From CAYGUK01 sp964352985 (GTDB taxonomy: Bacteria; Pseudomonadota; Gammaproteobacteria; JAHCLG01): DNA of 55,871 bases. The notes under the pieces were generated by a model. It was not told the DNA's origin. It did no database searches and saw only the letters and a program-made list of their open reading frames with translations. The translations under genes and the position numbers were made by a program. Shown here piece after piece: positions 44,900-52,835 of this stretch. Every line of letters begins with the position of its first letter. Position 1 is the stretch's first letter. The stretch is from assembly GCA_964352985.1 (NCBI GenBank), contig CAYGUK010000011.1, positions 1 to 55,871 on the forward strand, in the 5' to 3' direction.

Positions 44900-45835
44900 T
44901 TAAATTCCAGTAATACTCGTTGGTATATCCTCGTCATTATAAGTAACATCTTTTTTATATGAATCTAGGATATGATTATAAACTTTTTCAAATTCCTCAT
45001 TATACGTCATTTGTTTTACTAAAAAATTAATTTCAGTTTTCTTGAGTAACTCTTTTAATTCTTTTTTATTTTTACAAGAGAACTTATCGCGAATCGTATC
45101 AAAATGACGTTGAACTGTTATAGGCGAAATCGATAAATGTTTTGCAATTTTCTGATAATTATTTCCCTTATAGAAGAGAAGTAGGCATTCTAATTCTTTT
45201 CTTGTTAGGTAAATATCTTCATGTTCACCTGAGAGGTAAAATCGGCCAAAATTAAATTGATCATTATTTGATTGTAATCTTTTTTGTAATTGTTCAGTTC
45301 GACTTTTTATATACTCAAATTCACCAAAATAAAATTTGTAGCGGGTTTGTTTAGCAATTTTTATTAGTGCTTTTGCTTGATCTTTAAAATAAAGTAGGAA
45401 ATTTTCGAAAAATTCACGGTGCATTAAAAAGTCTCTGTTAAAGTCAACATATTCTACAGGTACGCCATAAATGATAACTTCAGAAACTCCGATATGATGT
45501 TTGACAACAACCACAAAATGGGAAGTTCCAAAATTTTTAGCGTAAGGGGTTATAATTTTTTTTCCAAATTCTGTATCATGATCGTAATCATCTAAAAAAT
45601 AAATTCCGGGTTCTCTTATATCTGGAATACCGCTTCTGCATTGATCACCTTTAATTGAATAATAATATTCAGCAATATCTTTACGAGAGGAAAGGGTAAA
45701 CCTTGTCCCATCCCAATAGTATCGATGATAGGCAAAATTATTAATATTAAAAACTTGTTGGAGAGGCTGGCAAATTTTTGCGACTTCGTTACATCCAGCA
45801 ATTGCGATATGGTTTTGATCGGGGTACTTATACAT
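44900..45835 (-). CDS. LuxR-family transcriptional regulator
   Basis: A 311-residue regulator with a C-terminal LuxR/FixJ-type HTH at about residues 210-270 (LTRKELECLLLFYKGNNYQKIAKHL, then SISPITVQRHFDTIRDKF). The N-terminal half (about 1-190) is Tyr/Phe-rich and may be a sensory domain in the position of an autoinducer-binding domain, but it does not show that domain's usual residues. A tail of about 45 residues follows the HTH. Such proteins are numerous in Legionella-like bacteria. It is flanked by small-RNA-like modules on both sides and stands alone in its transcript. Confidence 0.8.
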   Translation of the reverse strand: MYKYPDQNHIAIAGCNEVAKICQPLQQVFNINNFAYHRYYWDGTRFTLSSRKDIAEYYYSIKGDQCRSGIPDIREPGIYFLDDYDHDTEFGKKIITPYAKNFGTSHFVVVVKHHIGVSEVIIYGVPVEYVDFNRDFLMHREFFENFLLYFKDQAKALIKIAKQTRYKFYFGEFEYIKSRTEQLQKRLQSNNDQFNFGRFYLSGEHEDIYLTRKELECLLLFYKGNNYQKIAKHLSISPITVQRHFDTIRDKFSCKNKKELKELLKKTEINFLVKQMTYNEEFEKVYNHILDSYKKDVTYNDEDIPTSITGI

Positions 45836-46282
45836 GACTAATCCTACATTTTATCTGTGCGTTCTTATCAAATAAATTATATGGTTTTTATTTGAATTTA
45901 TTGGGTTATTTCAGCATTAATATTTCGATATAGTATATCATTGCTAAATCTAGTGAACAATTAAATGGACATGAAATAAACTTTATACAAGATAAAAAAA
46001 CTGTATAAATAGGGCGCTATTTATAAAAATTCTATAAATATATTTACACCGTTTTTTGAATCTTATAGATTTAGATTGGAATCCTATAGCTAACTTTAGA
46101 TGCGACCGTAAATCTGTAGTTCATTTAGATCCATAGAAAATCAATAAGTTAAAAGTGGTTGCATAAATTGAGAATGATACAAAATACTAACTTAATAGAA
46201 ACAATCCAGAAACATACAATAGATATACTAATTAATATGATAAATAAACAATACCTATCATATTGATTATTCGTCATATTTC

Positions 46283-46337
46283 CTTTTTATCATGCTGTGC
46301 TGTCTGATGTAAAACCGCCTTAAATGGCGGTTTTTTT
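46283..46337 (+). ncRNA. Candidate small RNA module, copy 2 of 4 (3' part and terminator)
   Basis: The conserved segment TTTATCATGCTGTGCTGTCT continues GATGT and then stem AAACCGCC (46312-46319), loop TTAAAT, GGCGGTTT (46326-46333) and more T. It is nearly identical to copy 4 over about 55 bases, including the preceding ATTTCCTTTT. No open frame runs through it. A possible promoter-like stretch (ACATACAATAG) lies about 85 bases before the 12-mer, so a transcript near 110-130 bases is plausible. Confidence 0.6.
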
Positions 46338-46454
46338 ATTTATAATCATATAGTTAATATAGAAATAATATTCACACATATGAGAAATACTACGGAAACA
46401 TACAATAGGCATAATTAAGCTATAAAGTTTAATCCAATCCAAATAAAATCAATG

Positions 46455-46510
46455 TTTGATTTTAACTGTGCTGTCTGATGTGTGCCGCTCCTTATGGAGC
46501 GGTTTTTTTT
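46455..46510 (+). ncRNA. Candidate small RNA module, copy 3 of 4 (3' part and terminator)
   Basis: This copy has TTTTAACTGTGCTGTCTGAT, then stem CCGCTCC (46485-46491), loop TTAT, GGAGCGG (46496-46502) and eight T. It keeps the 12-mer CTGTGCTGTCTG exactly but lacks the ATCATG that precedes it in the others. Its stem has a different sequence from the other copies yet stays fully paired. GAAACATACAATAG occurs about 71 bases before the 12-mer. Confidence 0.6.
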
Positions 46511-46631
46511 CTAATATCAAAATGTAATAACATATCTTTTACAAAACGTCTAAAATCTGGCAATAATGTAGCAATAAATAAAAAGCATAATATCTATAAC
46601 AAATAGATTTTACATTAAAAAATATTTGTTA

Positions 46632-46697
46632 AATTTCCTTTTTATCATGCTGTGCTGTCTGATGTGAAACCGCCTTAATTGGCGGTTTTCTTTTTTA
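46632..46697 (+). ncRNA. Candidate small RNA module, copy 4 of 4 (3' part and terminator)
   Basis: AATTTCCTTTTTATCATGCT leads into the shared 12-mer and GATGT, then stem AAACCGCC (46667-46674), loop TTAATT, GGCGGTTT (46681-46688) and TCTTTTTT. It lies about 150 bases before the response-regulator gene. Besides acting as a small RNA it would insulate that operon from upstream transcription. Confidence 0.6.
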
Positions 46698-46849
46698 AGG
46701 ACTAAAAATGTGTTATTTAAAAAAATTATAATTAGGGGCGGTCATATAATAGGAATACTATTCTATCTGGCTTTTTGTATTTCATTGTCGATGTAAGGGT
46801 TTCATGTTTATAATGAGTTTTCTACTTTTAGCAGGTTTATGAGAATTAC

Positions 46850-47584
46850 ATGACAGATATTAATCCCAATCTTTTAATGGTTGATGATGATGAAGAAATT
46901 TGTCAGTTAACAGCTGAATATTTAACAAAGCATAGCTTTAATGTGACTTTGGCTCATGATGCTGATACAGCAGTTGCTATTTTGCAACATGAAAAAATTG
47001 ACCTTGCCATCTTAGATATTATGCTTCCTGGAGAAAGCGGTATCAATCTTTGTAAACGTTTTCACAAGGAATATAATTTACCCATTATAATGCTCACAGC
47101 AATTGAGGAAGATGTTGAAAAAGTAGTAGCATTAGAAATCGGAGCTGATGACTATTTAACAAAACCATTTAATCTACGTATCTTACTCGCTAGGATTAGG
47201 GCATTATTAAGACGTTCTAGTACCAAGCATGAGATAAAAGATGAAGAGGGGAATGAATCGTTTTATCGCTTTGCTGGATGGCGATTTGATCTAAACACTC
47301 ATCAATTAATTTCAGCAGATGAAGTTCAAATCGAATTAAGTAGTGCCGAACGGGATTTATTGCTTGTTTTTTTGCAAAATTCAAAAAGAGTCTTAAGTCG
47401 AGATCAGTTGCTCGATTTTACAAAGCGTCATGCCAGTGGTCCTTTTGATAGAAGCATCGATGTGTTAATTAGTCGAATTAGACAAAAAATTGAAATTGAT
47501 CCGAAACGTCCACAATTAATTAAAACAGTTAGAAATCTAGGTTACGTTTTAGATATTGTAGTTGAAAAAAACCATGAACACTAA
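46850..47584 (+). CDS. OmpR/PhoB-family response regulator
   Basis: A 244-residue two-component regulator. The receiver domain has the acidic pocket VDDDEE, phospho-acceptor Asp56 in LDIMLPGE, the conserved Thr of MLTAIEE and Lys of YLTKPF. The C-terminal winged helix (about residues 140-238) includes LSSAERDLLLVFLQN, RSIDVLISRIRQKIE and TVRNLGYVL. It is followed by its sensor kinase with a short overlap. Its promoter region lies directly behind the last of the small-RNA-like modules. Confidence 0.93.
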   Translation: MTDINPNLLMVDDDEEICQLTAEYLTKHSFNVTLAHDADTAVAILQHEKIDLAILDIMLPGESGINLCKRFHKEYNLPIIMLTAIEEDVEKVVALEIGADDYLTKPFNLRILLARIRALLRRSSTKHEIKDEEGNESFYRFAGWRFDLNTHQLISADEVQIELSSAERDLLLVFLQNSKRVLSRDQLLDFTKRHASGPFDRSIDVLISRIRQKIEIDPKRPQLIKTVRNLGYVLDIVVEKNHEH

Positions 47585-48863
47585 TCAGATTACAACTAAT
47601 AAAAAAAGGAAACCTTTTATAAGTCGATCTTTGGTTTATATTTTTTCTGCTATTATTATTTTTGATTTAGTCTTAATCATCGGGTTTGTTCGGTATAGTG
47701 ATGAAACTGCGAGACACTCTGAAATAAGAGATAATATTCGAAAAATTACTGACATATTAGATATTGTACGTAACACCCTGCCAAATAATGAAGCTTTATT
47801 GCTATCGACGTTAAAATATTCAAATATATTAATGAGTATTTCTAAAAAACCTAAATGGCATGATATGAGACTTGATACTTTATCATTATGGCAGATCAAT
47901 AGTTATTTAAAGAAAAATTATCGAGATCCTTTAACTTTTTCTTATCCATTAAAGTCGGGTGCTTGGTTAAATCTATCAATCGCTCCAGTTGCCCATTTTT
48001 CTATTTCAGGATTATTATTAATATTATTAGCAGTATTTATGACGTTTATAATTCTCTCCTATGCTTGGGCAGTCGATCGGTTTACGACCTCAATAAATGA
48101 TATAACTAGGCGTACTAAACATCTTGGTTTAACATTGACCCCTTCACAAATTCCAATTTATGGTCCAAACATTGTTAGAAGGGCGATGCAATCAATTAAT
48201 GAAATGCAAAATCGGATCACGCAATTAACTAAAGAACGTATCACAACAATTGCGGCTTTATCTCATGATATAAAAACACCATTAACTCGATTAAAGTTAC
48301 GTATGCAATTACATTTATCAGAAGCAGACCAAGAAAAATGTTCGCAAGATTTTTCTGAAATTGAAAATTTATTACGCAATACTTTTTATTATGCGAAGCA
48401 AGAATATTTACAAGAGCCAAAAAAGAAATTTGATATTATAGCTTTGTTACAATCTATGGTTGATGATTTAGCAGAGCTAGGGAAAAAAATATCTTTTAAT
48501 TCTTCTATGAATAAAGCGATTTGTCGTGGCCAGCTAAACAACATTAAAAGAGCTTTCAATAATATTATTAGCAATGGCTTATCTTATGGTGATGAAGTGA
48601 TAGTAAATATTGAACAACTTAATGAAAATTTAAATATCACTTTCTCTGATGATGGACCAGGGTTACCAGAAGACAAATTGGAAAAAGTATTTGAAGCTTT
48701 TTATCGTGAAGAAAGTTCTCGTTCGCGACAAACTGGGGGGGCAGGTCTTGGACTTGCCATCGCCAAGAAATTAATTACAGAACATAGTGGTACAATTAAA
48801 TTACAAAATAGAATTGAAAAAGGGTTGGATGTAATTATTACTTTACCTGTGTTAAAAAATTAG
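47574..48863 (+). CDS. EnvZ-like sensor histidine kinase
   Basis: Inner-membrane kinase for the regulator encoded just upstream. There are two membrane helices (about residues 20-40 and 142-165) around a short periplasmic domain, then a HAMP linker, the phospho-acceptor His in ALSHDIKTPLTRLKLRMQ, the N box (NIISNGLSYG) and G boxes (DDGPGLPE, GAGLGLAIAKKL). A TTG at 47562 is in frame, but I chose the ATG at 47574 (429 residues), which still overlaps the regulator gene. Its stop overlaps the convergent thiE gene by four bases. Confidence 0.92.
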   Translation: MNTNQITTNKKRKPFISRSLVYIFSAIIIFDLVLIIGFVRYSDETARHSEIRDNIRKITDILDIVRNTLPNNEALLLSTLKYSNILMSISKKPKWHDMRLDTLSLWQINSYLKKNYRDPLTFSYPLKSGAWLNLSIAPVAHFSISGLLLILLAVFMTFIILSYAWAVDRFTTSINDITRRTKHLGLTLTPSQIPIYGPNIVRRAMQSINEMQNRITQLTKERITTIAALSHDIKTPLTRLKLRMQLHLSEADQEKCSQDFSEIENLLRNTFYYAKQEYLQEPKKKFDIIALLQSMVDDLAELGKKISFNSSMNKAICRGQLNNIKRAFNNIISNGLSYGDEVIVNIEQLNENLNITFSDDGPGLPEDKLEKVFEAFYREESSRSRQTGGAGLGLAIAKKLITEHSGTIKLQNRIEKGLDVIITLPVLKN

Positions 48864-49497
48864 ATTTTTTCTTCTCTCGCGCTTACATATGCATAAACTG
48901 TTTTTTTTATATCGGGTTGCTGATAGATACCTGAAATAACAGCTATCATGTCGGCGCCATAGTGGTAGACAGTCTCGGCATTTTCTGGTGTGATACCACC
49001 AATCGCACAAATTGGTATAGATAAATTTTGTTTCGCGTTTTGCAATAAACAAAGTGATGCGGGGGGGGCTAGTGGTTTTGTCTTTGATGGAAAAAAACGA
49101 CCGAATGCGACATAGTTTGCGCCATCTGACTCAGCTTTTTGGGCTAATTGAAGTGACGAATGACAAGTCGTACCAATAATGAAATCATTCCCTAAATACT
49201 CTCTTACATGTCTTGTTTGTAAATCAGTTTGGCCGACATGAACACCGCCAGCATTTATTTTTTTTGCAAGTTTTACATGATCATTAATAATTAGCGGGAC
49301 ATGATGAGTGCGACATAAATCATTTAAAACACTTGCTTGTTCATATTGTTTGTGTTCGTTATCTGATTTATCACGGTATTGAATTAGGTTGGCGCCACTA
49401 GTAATACAGACTTCGATGAAATGATACAGTTTTTCTGAATCTTGAATTAAAGGACTCGTTATAACATAAAGACCTGATAAGTTATTCATTGTGATCA
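48860..49497 (-). CDS. thiE: Thiamine-phosphate synthase
   Basis: Joins hydroxymethylpyrimidine diphosphate and thiazole phosphate to form thiamine phosphate. Family motifs are IQYRDKS, INDHVKLA, GGVHVGQTDL, IGTTCHS, YVAFGRFFPSKTK and ICAIGGITPENA. The frame extends upstream to 49537, but the normal family start (NNLSGLYVIT) favours an ATG at 49497 (212 residues) or 49489. No clear ribosome binding site is seen. It lies about 145 bases after thiD, and no TPP riboswitch motif is visible in the gap. Confidence 0.92.
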
Positions 49498-49642
49498 TAA
49501 ACAAGTTTCTAAATACTATATAAGAGATTATACACATTATATAGTAAAAAACGACAGTCCTTTATTTATACAGGTTTTCTGTTATACAAATTTCTGTACT
49601 CAATTAACATACATAAGTATTTTTACATATTTAAAATATGAC

Positions 49643-50407
49643 TCAATGCTTTAGAATATGTTGGCCGCGTCCTAGTTTTATTCCTCTTTTTATACAGCTA
49701 TAAACATAGTCCTGTGCTATCGTTACTGCTTCCAATAACGATTTATTTGTAGCTATCAAGGCTGAAATTGCAGAAGCTAATACACAACCAGTTCCTCTAA
49801 ATTGTTGAGGTAGTCGTTCAAACTCGAAATAAACTTCTTCTTCTTTCTTTGTAAAGAAGATGTTTGTCACATTTGTTGTTGCTTCATGAGTACCTGTGAT
49901 TAAAATATTTTCACAACCAGTATTTAAAATTTCTTTAGCGCATGCAGATAGATTATTTTTTCCAGTAAGTAGTTTTGCTTCTTCGCTGTTAGGAACTAAT
50001 AAGGTTGTATTAGGTAAGATATACTTTTTTAATGCAAATAAAGTTTCATTATTTACAAAACAATAACCACCCCCTGCTTTGATAATGGGATCATATATTA
50101 CAGGTAAGGCAGGATATTCTTGCAATATTTGATGAATGCAATTTACCATTTCTTCATGACAGAGTAAGCCGATTTTTATAGTATGAATTGGGATATCATT
50201 TAATACAGTTTTAACTTGTTGATAAACAATGTCAGGTTCAATATGCTGGATGTTTTTAACATTGATCGTATCTTGAATGACTATCGAAGAGATAATGGGA
50301 GCCACGTGACAATTTAAATGGCTAATTGTTTCTATATCAGCTTTTAAACCTGCACCGCCGCATGGATCAAGTCCAGAGATCGCTAATACACATTTTTTTT
50401 CTGACAT
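49643..50407 (-). CDS. thiD: Hydroxymethylpyrimidine/phosphomethylpyrimidine kinase
   Basis: Phosphorylates HMP to HMP phosphate and then to the diphosphate used by ThiE. The N-terminal AISGLDPCGGAGLKADIETI is the family signature. ILITGTHE and the ribokinase-fold anion hole near FRGTGCVLASAISALIA are present. Length of 254 residues is normal. It starts eight bases after hemJ. No thiC or thiG is in the window, so the source of HMP is not shown. Confidence 0.94.
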   Translation of the reverse strand: MSEKKCVLAISGLDPCGGAGLKADIETISHLNCHVAPIISSIVIQDTINVKNIQHIEPDIVYQQVKTVLNDIPIHTIKIGLLCHEEMVNCIHQILQEYPALPVIYDPIIKAGGGYCFVNNETLFALKKYILPNTTLLVPNSEEAKLLTGKNNLSACAKEILNTGCENILITGTHEATTNVTNIFFTKKEEEVYFEFERLPQQFRGTGCVLASAISALIATNKSLLEAVTIAQDYVYSCIKRGIKLGRGQHILKH

Positions 50408-50415
50408 GCGTTTAC

Positions 50416-50841
50416 CTAAAATGATGGTTTAACGACAACAAGAATTACGATAACAACTAGAAATAAAACGGGGATTTCGTTAAAAATTCTATAATAAACG
50501 TGACTGTGTTTATTTTTATTTTGTTTAAATTGGTGAAACAAGATGCCACAATAAATATGATAAAGCCAAATTAATAAGACAAAGAATAACTTTGCATGCA
50601 TCCAGCTCTGAGAGAAATAATATTCTGGATTAAATGATATCAACCAAATGCCAAATCCTGTTGCTAATATTGCACTTGGCATCGTAATACCATAATAAAG
50701 TTTACGTTCCATAATCTTAAATCTATTATTACTTATTTCATCATCAGACATGGCATGATAGACAAATAATCTTGGTAAATAAAATAATCCACTAAACCAA
50801 GTAACAACAAAAATAATATGGAGCGCCATAACCCAAAGCAT
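50416..50841 (-). CDS. hemJ: Protoporphyrinogen IX oxidase HemJ
   Basis: Membrane enzyme that oxidises protoporphyrinogen IX to protoporphyrin IX in bacteria without HemG or HemY. Four helices occur in 141 residues. Conserved features include the His in ALHIIFVVTWFSGLFYLPRLFVYH (cited in part), SWMHAKLFFVLLIWLYH and the final RIFNEIPVLFLVVIV. It shares the haem pathway with hemE, encoded 30 kb away. It is the first gene ahead of thiD. Confidence 0.9.
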   Translation of the reverse strand: MLWVMALHIIFVVTWFSGLFYLPRLFVYHAMSDDEISNNRFKIMERKLYYGITMPSAILATGFGIWLISFNPEYYFSQSWMHAKLFFVLLIWLYHIYCGILFHQFKQNKNKHSHVYYRIFNEIPVLFLVVIVILVVVKPSF

Positions 50842-50948
50842 GGTAAGTCCTTAAAAAAGTTATAGATATTTTATAAAGATTGACTATGACATGATAGTTT
50901 ACGATAATTAAGTTAAAGTTGTAAAATATATTTTATCAGGAGAAAAAC

Positions 50949-51365
50949 ATGAGCCAAGCTGAGACTTCCTCAGTTAAAGAATATCAGCCTTCAACTGAAT
51001 CCCTTATTTTTACGACTAGCGCGGCTAAAAAAGTGCTACAACTCATTGAAGAGGAAGGTAACCTTAATTTGAAACTACGCGTCTTTGTTACTGGCGGGGG
51101 ATGTTCTGGTTTTCAATATGGTTTCACTTTTGATGAGTCGGTGAATGATGACGATACGGTTATAAATAAGAGCGCAGATGAGAGTGAGGATGGTGAAGAT
51201 GGTAGTGGCAGTAAAACAGTAACACTACTTATCGATCCACTAAGTTTTCAATATTTAATGGGTGCAGAAATAGACTATAAAGAAGATGTCGAAGGAGCAC
51301 AATTTGTTATTCGAAATCCAAATGCGCAAACTACTTGTGGATGTGGCTCTTCTTTCTCAGTTTGA
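50949..51365 (+). CDS. erpA: Iron-sulfur cluster insertion protein ErpA with acidic insertion
   Basis: A-type carrier that delivers Fe-S clusters to apo-proteins. The core matches ErpA closely: NLKLRVFVTGGGCSGFQYGF, in part, with Cys52, and the C-terminal TTCGCGSSFSV with Cys130 and Cys132. Between strands (about residues 75-90) it has an extra acidic Gly/Ser-rich segment, ADESEDGEDGSGS, that E. coli ErpA lacks, making the protein 138 rather than about 114 residues. AGGAG precedes the start. It is monocistronic. Confidence 0.93.
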   Translation: MSQAETSSVKEYQPSTESLIFTTSAAKKVLQLIEEEGNLNLKLRVFVTGGGCSGFQYGFTFDESVNDDDTVINKSADESEDGEDGSGSKTVTLLIDPLSFQYLMGAEIDYKEDVEGAQFVIRNPNAQTTCGCGSSFSV

Positions 51366-51535
51366 TACATACTATAAATTAGATTGACATTAGAAAGCAA
51401 GTTGATGGGATATTTCCCGATTTCGCAACTTGTAGTATATCGAATCAGATATAACAGTCGCTTCTTCAATATTGGGAACTGTTAGATTTCATCGATGCTA
51501 ATTCAGTTTGATAGTAGTTTTATTTTTAGATTTTA

Positions 51536-52750
51536 CTATCTTCTCATAAATGAACTATCGTCTTCGTCTTCTTCATCAGACTTTTCAAGTGTAAATCCTG
51601 TTTTTTTCTTAACGCGTAATTTTGATGCTCTAACGGTGTTGTCATTTAGCTCTTCCTCAGGCAGTTCTTCCACATCTTCATCTGACATTGCATTTTCATC
51701 ACTTTCAATCATCAAACGTAAATCATTTGCTGAATCTGCATTCATTAACGCATCTTCTTTTGTAATTAAACCTTCTTTAATTAAATTATAAAGTGCTTGG
51801 TCAAATGTTTGCATTCCCATATGATCAGATTTTCTCATCACGTCTTTGATTTCGCGTAATTCCCCTCGTTTGATTAATTCAGAAATTAATGGTGAATCAA
51901 GCAACACTTCTACAGCTGGAACTAAGCCACCTTTAATACAAGGGATTAAACGCTGAGATATAATGGCACGTACGTTTAAGGCTAACTCTAATAAACAGCG
52001 CTCGTGTCTATCTTGTGGGAAGAAACTTAAAATACGAGCGAAAGCTTGGTTTGCATTATTTGCGTGTAATGTTGATAAACATAAATGACCTGTTTCTGCG
52101 AAAGTAATAGCATGCTCCATGGTTTCTCGAGTTCTAATCTCACCAATTAATATAACATCGGGTGCTTGTCTCAATGTGTTTTTCAATGCTTCATCATAAC
52201 TATGGGTATCGAAACCAACTTCACGCTGTTCGATAATACATTTTTTATGCGGGTGAACATATTCCATAGGATCTTCAATTGTGATGATATGACTACTATC
52301 ATTCATGTTACGGTAATTAATCATCGCAGCCAAAGAGGTTGATTTACCACTACTAGTTGCACCCACAAATAGGATTAAGCCACGTTTACGCATGATAACT
52401 TTTTTAAAAACTTCAGCAGGAAGATGCATTTTATCCATATCTGGCATCTCGAGTTTAATGCTCCGAATTACCATGCCTACCTCCCCTTTTTGTCTAAAGA
52501 CATTAACACGAAAACGTGATTCTTCAGTGGCATAAGCAAGGTTTAGTTCCATATCTCGGTGAAATTCTGCTTTTTGTTCATCGTCCATCATGCTTAAGGC
52601 TAACTCTTCAACTTTACCTGGTGCTAAAGGTTCTTCTTCAATTGCTTGTAAAGTACCATTAATGCGAATTGTCGCTCTTGCATGTGTGGTTAAATATAAG
52701 TCTGACGCATCCTCGGCATGCACGATAGCGAGATATTCGTTGATATTCAT
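51536..52750 (-). CDS. pilU: Type IV pilus retraction ATPase PilU
   Basis: Hexameric cytoplasmic ATPase that powers pilus retraction together with PilT. The Walker A motif is GATSSGKST (residues 130-138). The Asp box IITIEDPMEYVH, Walker B ILIGEIRTRETM and His box HLCLSTLHANNA are all present. The sequence DASDLYLTTHA at the start favours PilU over PilT. The 404 residues include an acidic tail (DEDVEELPEEE, KSDEEDEDDSS) of about 45 residues beyond the usual end. It is alone, far from pilMNOPQ. Confidence 0.92.
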   Translation of the reverse strand: MNINEYLAIVHAEDASDLYLTTHARATIRINGTLQAIEEEPLAPGKVEELALSMMDDEQKAEFHRDMELNLAYATEESRFRVNVFRQKGEVGMVIRSIKLEMPDMDKMHLPAEVFKKVIMRKRGLILFVGATSSGKSTSLAAMINYRNMNDSSHIITIEDPMEYVHPHKKCIIEQREVGFDTHSYDEALKNTLRQAPDVILIGEIRTRETMEHAITFAETGHLCLSTLHANNANQAFARILSFFPQDRHERCLLELALNVRAIISQRLIPCIKGGLVPAVEVLLDSPLISELIKRGELREIKDVMRKSDHMGMQTFDQALYNLIKEGLITKEDALMNADSANDLRLMIESDENAMSDEDVEELPEEELNDNTVRASKLRVKKKTGFTLEKSDEEDEDDSSFMRR

Positions 52751-52835
52751 ACTATAGTCCTTAAGAAAATCAATCAGTTACCAAAAATGAAATATGATCC
52801 ACCTTTGATAACTATAGTACAAAATATTTTTTTTG

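Larger units (their letters stand above)
45836..46849. other. Kilobase intergenic region carrying three small-RNA-like modules
   Basis: No protein-coding frame is credible here. Three plus-strand modules end at about 46337, 46510 and 46696, roughly 170-190 bases apart. The AT-rich stretches between them share fragments such as GAAACATACAATAG (46209-46222 and 46395-46408) that may be promoter parts. The 5' end should hold the LuxR-gene promoter, and the 3' end the promoter of the two-component operon. Confidence 0.55.

Noticed and set aside
46555..46580. A GG-N10-GC pair resembling a sigma-54 promoter ahead of RNA copy 4
   Set aside because: The same spacing is not found ahead of the other three copies, and the flanking consensus bases do not match.
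49498..49642. Possible TPP riboswitch between thiD and thiE
   Set aside because: The conserved CTGAGA and ACCTGA elements of the thi-box are not visible on the minus strand.
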